Shown: positions 46,355-59,493 of the stretch, one piece after another
Layout of the letters: each line of letters opens with the position of its first letter
Position numbering within the stretch: the first letter of the stretch is position 1
Assembly (NCBI RefSeq): GCF_029633865.1
Contig: NC_079216.1
Span: 17,458,505-17,522,504 of the forward strand
DNA: 64,000 bases
Source: Lampris incognitus
Taxonomy: Eukaryota; Chordata; Actinopteri; Lampriformes; Lampridae
Direction of reading: 5' to 3'
Notes under the pieces: generated by a model
The model's input: the letters and a program-made list of their open reading frames with translations, nothing else
Databases searched by the model: none
What the model was told of the DNA's origin: nothing
Position numbers and translations under genes: made by a program

Positions 46355-46762
46355 TATGCTGAACTTCTGTTTTGCTCCGTTTAACACTAAGCAAGGATTC
46401 TTGATTTTAGATATATGGTTTTCTTTCTGGGATCCACAGTGGAAATCTGTGGGGGTGTCTTGATGGGGGTGAATGGTGAGATTTAGCTGTGTCCCTCTTT
46501 AGTTTCCTGAATCTGTATGTGCAAGTTCCCAATTTGAAACTTGCCGAAACATTCAAATTAAATGAACAAAAAAAATCACATTGAGTTTTTCCTCGTCTGA
46601 ATCGAGGGTCAAAGAAAAGGGGCATTATACATTGCACAAAATGTAACTGTGACTTTAAACCCATCTGGGACTAGATTATAATGTAGGGTTATACAGATAA
46701 AATTGACATGAGAAACACTTGGGCAAGCATGACTTTCTTTGGCGCTTAAGAGAGAAGGAAGG

Positions 46763-46835
46763 GCCTGAGTAGCTCAGACGGAAGAGCATCAGACTTTTAA
46801 TCTGAGGGTCCAGGGTTCAAGTCCCTGTTCAGGCG
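46763..46835 (+). tRNA. tRNA-Lys(TTT), copy 15
   Basis: Standard array sequence with anticodon at 46796-46798. Confidence 0.96.
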
Positions 46836-47260
46836 TCTGGTTCACGCTTCAGAAAAATTCTCGTCACCTGAAGTGCTGCTGCTCAAGAGTTATTTATAAA
46901 AGTGTGCACAGGTGCTAGTGTCCTGAAGAACTACTACTTAAATAACTCCAATCAATTATGGAGGTGCTGGTGTCCCGATGAACCGCTACTCAAGCGACTG
47001 CAGTTGAATGTGCTGCACATAGGGGAGCAGCGGAAACAAAGTGACTTGGTTGTCTCGTGAAGTCTGCTGAAAAAGGGACCCACAGACTTTCTCAACCTTA
47101 ATGTGAGACTTAATATGAGTGCATGTTATTTTTCCCAACTTACAGCAGTCGGGAAATTCCTGGCTTTTAGCTGCTTTAACAAGATGGCGCTTGGAGACGT
47201 TGTTTAATTAGCACACAGTTTTTCACTTGTTGCGAGACTGTACCTCAACATTGGGCCCCA

Positions 47261-47333
47261 GCCTCGTTGGCGCAGTAGGCAGCGCGTCAGTCTCATAATC
47301 TGAAGGTCGTGAGTTCAACCCTCACACGGGGCA
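47261..47333 (+). tRNA. tRNA-Met(CAT), copy 17
   Basis: Intact, anticodon at 47294-47296. Confidence 0.96.
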
Positions 47334-47806
47334 CAAAATTTGGTATTTCGCTGTAGATTTGTGTCATAAACTCTTATCTTCAGATTGCCCATCAAGCCAA
47401 ATGTCCAAATGCCTTTATCGTCGTTCATTTCAGTGTTGTAGAAATACACTACCGATGCTTGCCTGATACCTTTACTTCTTCCTGCGTCACCATGCTACAA
47501 CTCTCTAAAATCAGAGCAAAGTTGCACTGCATAGATAAACTGGATTGGCAGCCCTATACGGAACATACGTCTCACAGGTGCATTTCAGAGTACTGATGTC
47601 GCCAAATATGGAAACGCAATCATCACAGTTCATTTCAGTGTTGTAGAAATACAGTATGCTTGCTTAACATATAGCTATGTGACACCCTTCTAGAAAACAC
47701 CAACTGTATTGGCAGCCGTTTCTACTAGTTAAGTCTCACAGTTAAATTGATAATAACTGCAAATGCCTTCCAAACAGAATACAGACAATGCTCAACAATT
47801 CCTGGC

Positions 47807-47879
47807 TGGAGAATGCGGGCATCGATCCCGCTGCCTCTCGCATGCTAAGCGAGCGCTCTACCACTTGAGCTAAGTCCCC
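47807..47879 (-). tRNA. tRNA-Ala(AGC), copy 15
   Basis: Standard array sequence with anticodon at 47844-47846. Confidence 0.95.
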
Positions 47880-48796
47880 TAGCTCACACCTTAAGAACCT
47901 CGCACGCTAAAGTGTAATTCACCAGAAGGTTGTGTGGAAGAGAGTCTAAACTAGTGTTTGGCATGCCTTGGCAATAAGCTTTCATTGAAATAGCATACTC
48001 ATCAAATGAAGCAGAAGTTAGCTTAGCTCGTTACCGTTTACTGCTAACTTATGTAAGTGTGTTCAAATGCCTTTTTCTAGCTGTGCTCTCCGCTTAGGTA
48101 TGTTGCCTCTCTTAGAGAGGCTTGTCCACACGTCAGCAAGAGGGGTTTCATTCCATTAAGTTAGAGGCGATTGGCATTTGAGATACCTTACAGCCTCGGC
48201 TTCATAGTCATCTCGTTGGCATCTGCGACAGTGCTAGCAATAGCTTGGCCATATCCGAAAATGAAGCTTGGTTTATCTCGGTCTCGCAGGATAGGAGTGC
48301 TCACCTGCACCAGTTGCCGGCTGTGTGGCCTGGTTTGAGTCACCCCTCCTCAGTGCACAGTTTGTTTTTCTGGTTTGCATGTCCTCTCAGGCAACACTAA
48401 ACAAAACACGCTAGTAATAGGCGATTCTATTACCTACTACATCAAAACTAGCATGGCCTACTGATGTTTGCTTTTACCTGGGGCCAGAGCTACGGACGCT
48501 GAACGTAATCTTCGGCTGCTGGCATCACATAGGCATAAGCAGTAGATCGAGGCACAACACCCACAGATCAGAAACTACAGCGTTTTGTGTTTGTTTTTTT
48601 TTTTTCATGTGAGCGCCAATGATGATAAGATGAAACAATCTTAGGTCACAAAGAAAAACAGAGCCAAAACGTATTATCTTGCCAGAAAGATGAGTCCACA
48701 TGGATTCATTATCTCTGCTCCCCTATCTTTGAGGAATAAGAATGACTTCTATGATCGGTTACATATGCTGAACTTCTGTTTTGCTCCGTTTAATAC

Positions 48797-48946
48797 TGTA
48801 GCGAATTTGAGGGACAACGCAACCACAGGAACTGCCGCGGCCGGGAACCGATCCCGTGTCGCCCGCACCGCAGGAGACATCGCTGACCGCCCCACTAAAC
48901 GATCAGACCCGCCAGCCAGCGTGTCTGCTTATCCATGCACGTTACA
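48797..48946 (-). mobile_element. TRIM solo LTR, 150-bp form
   Basis: Last of the central run of shorter-form LTRs. Confidence 0.8.
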
Positions 48947-49354
48947 TATGCTGAACTTCTGTTTTGCTCCGTTTAACACTAAGCAAGGATTCTTGATTTT
49001 AGATATATGGTTTTCTTTCTGGGATCCACAGTGGAAATCTATGGGGGTGTCTTGATGGGGGTGAATGGTGAGATTTAGCTGTGTCCCTCTTTAGTTTCCT
49101 GAATCTGTATGTGCAAGTTCCCAATTTGAAACTTGCCGAAACATTCAAATTAAATGAACAAAAAAAATCACATTGAGTTTTTCCTCGTCTGAATCGAGGG
49201 TCAAAGAAAAGGGGCATTATACATTGCACAAAATGTAACTGTGACTTTAAACCCATCTGGGACTAGATTATAATGTAGGGTTATACAGATAAAATTGACA
49301 TGAGAAACACTTGGGCAAGCATGACTTTCTTTGGCGCTTAAGAGAGAAGGAAGG

Positions 49355-49427
49355 GCCTGAGTAGCTCAGACGGAAGAGCATCAGACTTTTAATCTGAGGG
49401 TCCAGGGTTCAAGTCCCTGTTCAGGCG
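49355..49427 (+). tRNA. tRNA-Lys(TTT), copy 16
   Basis: Standard array sequence with anticodon at 49388-49390. Confidence 0.96.
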
Positions 49428-49852
49428 TCTGGTTCACGCTTCAGAAAAATTCTCGTCACCTGAAGTGCTGCTGCTCAAGAGTTATTTATAAAAGTGTGCA
49501 CAGGTGCTAGTGTCCTGAAGAACTACTACTTAAATAACTCCAATCAATTATGGAGGTGCTGGTGTCCCGATGAACCGCTACTCAAGCGACTGCAGTTGAA
49601 TGTGCTGCACATAGGGGAGCAGCGGAAACAAAGTGACTTGGTTGTCTCGTGAAGTCTGCTGAAAAAGGGACCCACAGACTTTCTCAACCTTAATGTGAGA
49701 CTTAATATGAGTGCATGTTATTTTTCCCAACTTACAGCAGTCAGGAAATTCCTGGCTTTTAGCTGCTTTAACAAGATGGCGCTTGGAGACGTTGTTTAAT
49801 TAGCACACAGTTTTTCACTTGTTTCGAGACTGTACCTCAACATTGGGCCCCA

Positions 49853-49925
49853 GCCTCGTTGGCGCAGTAGGCAGCGCGTCAGTCTCATAATCTGAAGGTC
49901 GTGAGTTCAACCCTCACACGGGGCA
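49853..49925 (+). tRNA. tRNA-Met(CAT), copy 18
   Basis: Intact, anticodon at 49886-49888. Confidence 0.96.
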
Positions 49926-50398
49926 CAAAATTTGGTATTTCGCTGTAGATTTGTGTCATAAACTCTTATCTTCAGATTGCCCATCAAGCCAAATCTCCAA
50001 ATGCCTTTATCGTCGTTCATTTCAGTGTTGTAGAAATACACTACCGATGCTTGCCTGATACCTTTACTTCTTCCTGCGTCACCATGCTACAACTCTCTAA
50101 AATCAGAGCAAAGTTGCACTGCATAGATAAACTGGATTGGCAGCCCTATACGGAACATACGTCTCACAGGTGCATTTCAGAGTACTGATGTCGCCAAATA
50201 TGGAAACGCAATCATCACAGTTCATTTCAGTGTTGTAGAAATACAGTATGCTTGCTTAACATATAGCTATGTGACACCCTTCTAGAAAACACCAACTGTA
50301 TTGGCAGCCGTTTCTACTAGTTAAGTCTCACAGTTAAATTGATAATAACTGCAAATGCCTTCCAAACAGAATACAGACAATGCTCAACAATTCCTGGC

Positions 50399-50471
50399 TT
50401 GAGAATGCGGGCATCGATCCCGCTGCCTCTCGCATGCTAAGCGAGCGCTCTACCACTTGAGCTAAGTCCCC
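50399..50471 (-). tRNA. tRNA-Ala(AGC), copy 16, position 72 variant
   Basis: Anticodon at 50436-50438. It carries the G1-A72 mismatch also seen at 24467 and 29658. All three lie in 2,599-bp-type units. Confidence 0.89.
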
Positions 50472-51388
50472 TAGCTCACACCTTAAGAACCTCGCACGGT
50501 AAAGTGTAATTCACCAGAAGGTTGTGTGGAAGAGAGTCTAAACTAGTGTTTGGCATGCCTTGGCAATAAGCTTTCATTGAAATAGCATACTCATCAAATG
50601 AAGCAGAAGTTAGCTTAGCTCGTTACCGTTTACTGCTAACTTATGTAAGTGTGTTCAAATGCCTTTTTCTAGCTGTGCTCTCCGCTTAGGTATGTTGCCT
50701 CTCTTAGAGAGGCTTGTCCACACGTCAGCAAGAGGGGTTTCATTCCATTAAGTTAGAGGCGATTGGCATTTGAGATACCTTACAGCCTCGGCTTCATAGT
50801 CATCTCGTTGGCATCTGCGACAGTGCTAGCAATAGCTTGGCCATATCCGAAAATGAAGCTTGGTTTATCTCGGTCTCGCAGGATAGGAGTGCTCACCTGC
50901 ACCAGTTGCCGGCTGTGTGGCCTGGTTTGAGTCACCCCTCCTCAGTGCACAGTTTGTTTTTCTGGTTTGCATGTCCTCTCAGGCAACACTAAACAAAACA
51001 CGCTAGTAATAGGCGATTCTATTACCTACTACATCAAAACTAGCATGGCCTACTGATGTTTGCTTTTACCCGGGGCCAGAGCTACGGACGCTGAACGTAA
51101 TCTTCGGCTGCTGGCATCACATAGGCATAAGCAGTAGATCGAGGCACAACACCCACAGATCAGAAACTACAGCGTTTTGTGTTTGTTTGTTTTTTTTCAT
51201 GTGAGCGCCAATGATGATAAGATGAAACAATCTTAGGTCACAAAGAAAAACAGAGCCAAAACGTATTATCTTGCCAGAAAGATGAGTCCACATGGATTCA
51301 TTATATCTGCTCCCCTATCTTTGAGGAATAAGAATGACTTCTATGATCGGTTACATATGCTGAACTTCTGTTTTGCTCCGTTTAATAC

Positions 51389-51545
51389 TGTAGCGAATTC
51401 GAGGGACAACGCAACCACAGGAACTGCCGCGGCCGGGTACCGATCCCGTGTCGCCCGCACCGCAGGAGACATCGCTGACCGCTCCACTAAACGGTCAGAC
51501 CCGCCAGCCAGCGGCCAGCGTGTCTGCTTATCCATGCACGTTACA
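51389..51545 (-). mobile_element. TRIM solo LTR, 157-bp form
   Basis: Longer form in the last unit before gypsy copy 2. Confidence 0.8.
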
Positions 51546-51953
51546 TATGCTGAACTTCTGTTTTGCTCCGTTTAACACTAAGCAAGGATTCTTGATTTTA
51601 GATATATGGTTTTCTTTCTGGGATCCACAGTGGAAATCTATGGGGGTGTCTTGATGGGGGTGAATGGTGAGATTTAGCTGTGTCCCTCTTTAGTTTCCTG
51701 AATCTGTATGTGCAAGTTCCCAATTTGAAACTTGCCGAAACATTCAAATTAAATGAACAAAAAAAATCACATTGAGTTTTTCCTCGTCTGAATCGAGGGT
51801 CAAAGAAAAGGGGCATTATACATTGCACAAAATGTAACTGTGACTTTAAACCCATCTGGGACTAGATTATAATGTAGGGTTATACAGATAAAATTGACAT
51901 GAGAAACACTTGGGCAAGCATGACTTTCTTTGGCGCTTAAGAGAGAAGGAAGG

Positions 51954-52026
51954 GCCTGAGTAGCTCAGACGGAAGAGCATCAGACTTTTAATCTGAGGGT
52001 CCAGGGTTCAAGTCCCTGTTCAGGCG
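51954..52026 (+). tRNA. tRNA-Lys(TTT), copy 17
   Basis: Standard array sequence with anticodon at 51987-51989; the last tRNA-Lys before gypsy copy 2. Confidence 0.96.
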
Positions 52027-52451
52027 TCTGGTTCACGCTTCAGAAAAATTCTCGTCACCTGAAGTGCTGCTGCTCAAGAGTTATTTATAAAAGTGTGCAC
52101 AGGTGCTAGTGTCCTGAAGAACTACTACTTAAATAACTCCAATCAATTATGGAGGTGCTGGTGTCCCGATGAACCGCTACTCAAGCGACTGCAGTTGAAT
52201 GTGCTGCACATAGGGGAGCAGCGGAAACAAAGTGACTTGGTTGTCTCGTGAAGTCTGCTGAAAAAGGGACCCACAGACTTTCTCAACCTTAATGTGAGAC
52301 TTAATATGAGTGCATGTTATTTTTTCCAACTTACAGCAGTCAGGAAATTCCTGGCTTTTAGCTGCTTTAACAAGATGGCGCTTGGAGACGTTGTTTAATT
52401 AGCACACAGTTTTTCACTTGTTGCGAGACTGTACCTCAACATTGGGCCCCA

Positions 52452-52524
52452 GCCTCGTTGGCGCAGTAGGCAGCGCGTCAGTCTCATAATCTGAAGGTCG
52501 TGAGTTCAACCCTCACACGGGGCA
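52452..52524 (+). tRNA. tRNA-Met(CAT), copy 19
   Basis: Intact, anticodon at 52485-52487. The following spacer runs on through the site used by the gypsy insertion and meets gypsy copy 2 only at 52812. Confidence 0.96.
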
Positions 52525-52811
52525 CAAAATTTGGTATTTCGCTGTAGATTTGTGTCATAAACTCTTATCTTCAGATTGCCCATCAAGCCAAATCTCCAAA
52601 TGCCTTTATCGTCGTTCATTTCAGTGTTGTAGAAATACACTACCGATGCTTGCCTGATACCTTTACTTCTTCCTGCGTCACCATGCTACAACTCTCTAAA
52701 ATCAGAGCAAAGTTGCACTGCATAGATAAACTGGATTGGCAGCCCTATACGGAACATACGTCTCACAGGTGCATTTCAGAGTACTGATGTCGCCAAATAT
52801 GGAAACGCAAT

Positions 52812-53557
52812 CAAACAGCTCATAAATGTTCACAGATGTGGCAAGTTTAACAGAAAAGATTTTTAAAAAAGGGAAATAATAAATACAAAATACGGTGCAA
52901 AATACGGCAGTGGACTATGTACGTTAAACAGGGTTTAACAAAGACATGTGGAACTTCCTGAAGATCGCGCAACTTCTCACTCTGTCAGTTACCTTTAAAC
53001 AGAATTAAAATGCATATAAAACCTTTACATCCCAAATACAATGGCATGGTGTGGCTTTATTCACGCCAACATTACCTTGCCATGCCTGCAACGGCGAACA
53101 GCGGTCGACGGCTCGCGCCCAAAATCACCGAACATCAACTCCAGTAGCGTCTAAATCAAACCATCTTGTCAAATTACCGACATACAATATTGTTTGGAAT
53201 AATGTTACAGGTATATTTCACAAGATATTTACCCTTACTTACTACGGAGTCAGAGCCTCGTCACACCGCAATCTTCAGGCGCTCCACACAAGAAAAAAAG
53301 AAAGAATACCCAAGATGCACTTGGATAACTTGCACGGAGTTACAATAAAAGTCCGCCACTGCCACTTACTGGTCAAAACATGCAATGACAACCAAAACTA
53401 TAAAAATACACTCACAATCTGCTTCACAATTTAAATACATCAAATGACATTTTACATGGCTTGACAGTGTAACAATTACATATATTAACAGTTAAACTAT
53501 ACTAAATTTAAGTGGAAAATCATTTAACATATTTAACAGATTTACCACCCGGCTACA
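52812..53557 (-). repeat. Gypsy copy 2, partial 3' LTR (746 bp)
   Basis: It aligns with the inner part of the 873-bp LTR of copy 1 and differs from the other LTR of the same copy at a few sites. Confidence 0.92.
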
Positions 53558-53592
53558 TACTCCCCTGCAAATATAGCCAACGTCCTCGGTGA

Positions 53593-56500
53593 CTACGAAA
53601 CATGAACTGACTCAAATACTCCCTGCAAGGCCTTTTCAAAGAGAGCAGCACCCAGGCTTGTCAAAACCTCAGAGACCATGTCTGTGCTGACTGAGACTGC
53701 ATTACAGGCTGACTTTGGCAGATGAAATGGGTTTGAATGAGATCCAGCCATTTCCCGCTTGCTTTTCCTAATGGCAGGTTTAGGTGCATAGGTTCTACGT
53801 CCTGCTCCACCAGCATCCTCTGTTAGTGCGGGCCTGTCCCTGTTTTCAATAATGGGCAAGTCACTGTCGCTAACGTCTGGATGCACATCATTAACACATT
53901 CTGTTTCTGTGCCACAATTTCTCATATCTTAATAACCTTCCTCAGGTCCTTCACCGTCACTCTCATCTGTGGGTGCGGTCACAGGTAAACTAACACTTTC
54001 TGCTGCAAGAGGCAGGTTAGGTACTGGCACAAGCCGGCGAGGGATGACTTCCTCAACAATAACAAAATCAGCCTCAGGTGACTCAGGCTCATCCTCAGCT
54101 ACAGGCTGTGTAGTGGTCTGTAACCTAGTTCTAGTTCTTGGTTTGGGAACTGGTTTCGCACAAGGTCGCAACTCTGACCTATGAACTCTTTTAATGGGAC
54201 CTCCCTCAAAAGGTTCAACAGTGTGTGTGGTACCCTGGATGTCAACTACCTTGTAGACTGTTGAGGTCCATGTGTCCTGAATCTTATGTCTAGCTGGGGG
54301 TCTGTGACGTAGGAAAACCAACTGACCAATGTCCACAGGAGGACAATACACCTTCTCATTTTGCAGTGAGATCCTCTCAGCTGCCTTCTGCTCTGAGTAC
54401 TCTCTGGCTCGCTCATGTGCCTGTCGGAGTCTCTCCTGATGAACAGACAACCAATCCTGTTTCCTGTCTGACACACACTCACGCCCTAATAAAGCATCTA
54501 CTGGGAGATGTGGCTGTACCCCGAAAAGCAAATAATAAGGCGAGTACCCTGTGGTGGAATGAGGAGTGACATTATAGGCATATACTACTTCAGACAGATG
54601 CTCTGGCCAACGCTTTTTTTTCTCTGGTGGGAGTGTCCTTAACAAGTCATGGAGTGTGCGATTGTATCTTTCACACTGACCGTTTCCCTGTGGCCTGTAG
54701 GGAGTTGTCCGTGTCTTTTTAACCCCATAGAGTTTGCACAGCTCTGCTATAATTTCACTCTCGAAATGTCGACCTTGGTCTGAGTGCAGTCTCTCTGGGA
54801 CCCCATATTTCATGAACCACTCCCTGAGCAAAACTTTAGCTGTAGTGTCAGCCTTCTGGTCTTGGGTAGCATACGCTTGTGTGAACTTTGTAAACACATC
54901 GGTCACAACAAGGACATTTTCACGGCCATCTGAAGCTGCCTCCAACACTGTAAAATCAACAGCCACCACTTCTAGAGGTCGGGAGGCCAGGAATGCCTGA
55001 ACTGGAGCATGGATTTTTGGCTGAGGCATCGTGGTCAAAATGCACCGCTCGCAGTTTTTAACCCAGCTTTCCACATCCTCGCATAGCCCTACCCAAAAAC
55101 ACCTCCCTCTTAGCAAGTTTACAGTGCGCTCTATGCCCTGATGTCCCATGTTGTTATGTACATTTTCTAGAACTTGGTCCCTCAAACAACTAGGCACGAG
55201 TAACTGCCACACTTCTCCATGACGTGGGTCTGTGATAACCCTGTACAACAACCCTTCTCGTTGTTGTATGCATCTCCATTGTTTCAACAATCTTTTCGCT
55301 TGACTAGACAGGGCTGCTCTCTCTCTGGGACATGGCCTCCTCCCCCGATCCCAAAATGCCCTAAACTCTTTTAGGGTGGGGTCACCGGCCTGAAAACCTA
55401 CCAGCTCCTCTCTGGTATAACCTGGCAGTGTGGGGGTGTTGCCCTGTTTAGTACCTGTCTCACCAGACCTCGACTCCCCAGCACGGATCTGTCTCACTTT
55501 GTAACACTCCAGACCTCTAGAGACAAGACCAGGATCCAGAACTGTTCCTCGCTCAATCAGGTTACACACAGTGATACAGCCGTCAAAATCCGAGTCAGTG
55601 TCTGTTTCAGGCTCCCCTGCAAACTCCTGCCTAGAGAGAGCATCTGCGGCGGCATTACTGCAACCAGGACGGTACTTAACCTCGAAATCAAAAACAGACA
55701 GTTGCGCTACCCACCTCTGCTCTATAGCACCTAACTTGGCTGTCTTGAGGTGGCAGAGGGGATTGTTATCAGTCAGGACAACACACTTTGAACCAAGCAA
55801 GTAACCCCTGAATTTTTCAGCAACTGCCCATTTTAAGGCAAGCAACTCCAACTTCATGCTACTATAATTTCGGTCATTCTTCTCAGCCTGGCGTAGTCTG
55901 CGGCTAGCATATGCTAGGACACGTCTGTTGTCACCTTGCTGCTGACACAATACAGCGCCTAATCCATGCTGACTAGCATCTGTCTCAACTACAAATGGTT
56001 GTGTGAAATCGGCAAAACCCAAAATGGGAGCAGAGGTAAGTTTTTCCTTTAACTGCTCAAAGGAAGAGTCACACTCTGGTGTCCACATATTACAAAACTG
56101 GTGACCTACTTTCCCTGTTTTTTTCACACCTGAACATTTGTTGACTAGGTCATGCAGTGGCCCGGCAATCTGTGAGAAGCCTCGAATGAATCTCCTGTAG
56201 TAACTACAGAAACCCAAGAACGACTGCAGCTCTTTGGCAGTGGTTGGGACCTTCCAGTTCTTAACAGCAGAGACCTTGGAGGGGTCAGTTCCTATACCTT
56301 CTGCTGACACCTGATGACCCAAAAACTTTACTGACTGTTGTAGAAAAGCACACTTCTGCAACTTCACCTTAAGGCCCGTCTCTGCCAGTCTCTTAAACAC
56401 AGTCTCAAGTCTCTCCAAATGCTGCTCAAATGTCTCTGAAAAAACCAAGATGTCATCTAGGTAGACCAGGAGTATCTGAAAAATGAGATCATTCATAGTA

Positions 56501-57959
56501 ACTTGCATAAGTCTCTGAAATGTAGCTGGACCGTTACAAACACCAAAAGGCATTCTCACGTACTCATACAGACCAAACGGTGTAGTAAATGCAGTCTTAG
56601 TCCGATCTCTCTCATGCATAGCTATCTGGTGGTATCCGCTCGCCAGATCTATGGTCGAAAAGAACTTTGCCCCTCTCAGCGCATCAAAACTCTCATCAAT
56701 TCTCGGGAGCGGGAATGCATCACGTCTTGTCTTTGAGTTGAGTTTCCTGTAATCAACACATAGCCTCAGACTACCATCTGCCTTTCTCACTAGTACTATG
56801 GGCGAAGCATAAGCACTAGAGCTTTCTTGAATGACCCCTTTTTTAAGCAGCTTGCCAATATGTTCCCTGACTTCACTGTACTGTGTGGGTGGGATTCGTC
56901 TGTATGGCTGTGTTACAGGTATGTCATCTGTCAGATGGATCTCATGTTGTACTTTGTCAGTGTGGCCTAGATCTTTATCTTCTGTTGCAAACACAAAAGA
57001 GTACTTCTCCAGTAACAAAGTCAGCTGTGCTTGCTATTCTGGGCTACCACAAAAATTGAGCTTGCCAAGAATTTCCTGCACATCTGTCGGTGTTTCGGGG
57101 TGTTCACTGATACTCACTTGTTCAGTGTCTGCTGAGATTCTCTGGAACTGTACCTCACAAAGCTCATCACTTTTCACACAGTCTACCTGAGTCAAAACCC
57201 CTAGCCTAGTCCGTGGCCCTAGCCAGATATCTTCATCAGACACGTTCATGACTCGGACTGGAAAAATGTGATTGCCCGATGAAACCAAAGTAGGCACAAC
57301 AACCAAACCTCCAGGAACGGGGACACCCACAGACTCCAGCAACAAAAAAGAACCATCCTCACTCACGGTCCTGAGTCCCCTAGCCATAACTGTAGCAGCA
57401 GATGAAGCAGGTATATGGACTACATCCTTACCAGCTACCCTAGCGAAAGAGAGTCTGTCTGTTGCATGTATTGCATGAAGATGATTAAAAGCCTCTCTCC
57501 AGTTTGAGTCAAACCTCTCCTGCAGTGTGGTGTCAAACTCAGTGTGTACTAGCTCTCTGCATTTTTTGACAATGTTCATCCCTATTAGACCTGGAACAGA
57601 GGAAGAGTGTTCAGAATCTTTAACTATCAGAAAACCTCGCTCTGGGATAGTCAGACCCATGGCTTCTACATCAAGCTCCACATAGCCCATATAGGGTATG
57701 TCTAATCCATTAGCTGCAGTGATCTTTAACCACTCAAATGCCGGGTGAATGTCTTCACCTTTCACTGACAGGTGTTCCCTGAAAAAACTCTCAGAAATTG
57801 TACTGACCTGGCTACCAGTGTCAAGTAAGCAGGACACTGGAACACCTCGTAGTTTCACCTCAACAGTTTACATTCTCCGACTGCACGCTCTAAGATCCTG
57901 CTTCTGTCTGGAGTCTCTTTTGGTGAGCCAGCTTCCTCCCCTCGAGTTGTGTGGCTCAT
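53593..57959 (-). pseudogene. Gypsy copy 2 pol region (broken)
   Basis: Protease, reverse transcriptase, RNase H and integrase regions are recognisable in the same order as in copy 1. The reading frame is interrupted about three times. Across about 1,030 aligned residues it shows roughly a dozen amino-acid differences from copy 1. Confidence 0.92.
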
Positions 57960-59107
57960 GACAACTGAGGGTGCGAGTTTTCCTGCACTACATAAGAACT
58001 AGGTGTTGCGTCCCCTTGACCCCCTCTGGCCTGTGAGCATTTTCTTGCAATGTGACCTATGCCTCTACACTTGAAACAGATAGGCTGACCATCTGGTGTG
58101 AACTTTGGCTGGGGTCTAGGTCGTGGCTTGGGCTCTAGGAATGTCTGTTGAGTGCTGCGCTTACTCAGTTCAACTACAGCAAAGGCTAGATCAGCAAGTG
58201 TTTTGCCTAACTCTGCTAGCTGTTTTTCCTGATGGGCTACTGCTCTCCAAACATCATTTAATGCAGTACCTTGGTCATTGTTTGTTTTAATAATAGAGCA
58301 CTGGGTTTCCGGAACCTCTGATGTAACTTGGTTGCTCTTTATGACCCTGGGACGATGAGACCTGCTGTCCTCCATCTCCCACAGGAGGGCCTCGTTCCTC
58401 ACATCTAGAAGACTGCTCTCTGGTTTGTCCCTAACCATTTTCCTGAGTTCACGCCTGAGTGCTGCTTCTGTTAAACCCTCAATAAACCGGTCTCTGAGCA
58501 CAGTTTTCTCATTAGGTATTACATCTGTGGACTGTTTCACTACAGAGCTCAAAATCTGGGATAGTGCATGGGAGTAGTCACGGAGGTCTTCTCCATCAGT
58601 TTGGTTACGGTTGTAAAAGGTCTGCAAAAGCTGTGTGGAACTGCGCTTTTCCCCAAATGCATTGCTCAGGTAAGAGTATAAATCACTGGGCCCCACTGAC
58701 TGACCCCTCATGCATAGTCGCACCTCTTCCAATGCAGGGCCATGCAATAGAGATAGTATATAGTCACATTGTTCTTCTGTTGTTTGCTCTCTGTATCTTA
58801 AAACCCTTTCAACCTCTTCAATAAACTCTTCGACAGATCTCCTGTCTGTACCACACTCCCCACTAAATGCTTGGATCTGGCGTTCTCTTGGAACGTAGAT
58901 GTATGAACGTGTGGGTGCACTGTTATCACTTGCTCTCTGAGCCCTTGCTTCACCATTTAACCTGGTGAACTCATCTCGCAGTCTGGCAAGCTCTTGCATG
59001 GTGGTCTGCATTTCTTTTGTAGCACCTTCACCTATACCCGTTATGCCACCTGAGGTGTGGCCATTATCATTACGTGAACTCCCTTCATCACCAGAATCAC
59101 TAGACAT
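57956..59107 (-). CDS. Gypsy copy 2 Gag (383 aa)
   Basis: Same length as copy 1 Gag, with a few substitutions; the CCHC knuckle is kept. It lies in an element that is otherwise broken. Confidence 0.85.
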   Translation of the reverse strand: MSSDSGDEGSSRNDNGHTSGGITGIGEGATKEMQTTMQELARLRDEFTRLNGEARAQRASDNSAPTRSYIYVPRERQIQAFSGECGTDRRSVEEFIEEVERVLRYREQTTEEQCDYILSLLHGPALEEVRLCMRGQSVGPSDLYSYLSNAFGEKRSSTQLLQTFYNRNQTDGEDLRDYSHALSQILSSVVKQSTDVIPNEKTVLRDRFIEGLTEAALRRELRKMVRDKPESSLLDVRNEALLWEMEDSRSHRPRVIKSNQVTSEVPETQCSIIKTNNDQGTALNDVWRAVAHQEKQLAELGKTLADLAFAVVELSKRSTQQTFLEPKPRPRPQPKFTPDGQPICFKCRGIGHIARKCSQARGGQGDATPSSYVVQENSHPQLS

Positions 59108-59470
59108 AATGATATATTAATCTTTACTCAGTCCAGTATAAATGAGGATATTTAGTTCAAAACCTGGTTCAAGGATACTACAAGGACAGTCTTTAACTTG
59201 GAGCCTTGCTGAATCTTGGTCTTTGTAGCTGAAGTTAGCGCTGGAGTCCTCTGCGCTGGTACGGCTGAGTCGTGTGACACAGGAAGCACCAGAACCTCGT
59301 AGAGCCCCTCACGTCGTCTCTCGCTGGTCACCACCTCCACAGCAGGATGGCTTCAGACTCAACACCAACGGACGTCACCAGCAATCTTCATCACTGCTGT
59401 ATTTTCTTTTTTTTTTTAAGTGAAAATAAGCCACTCTGTTGCCAATTTTAAAAAAAATGTTTTAGCTACA

Positions 59471-59487
59471 CCCCACTCCTGGTACCA
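59471..59487 (-). other. Gypsy copy 2 primer-binding site, tRNA-Leu(UAA)
   Basis: The same 17-nt match to the tRNA-Leu(UAA) 3' end as in copy 1. Confidence 0.82.
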
Positions 59488-59493
59488 AAATTA

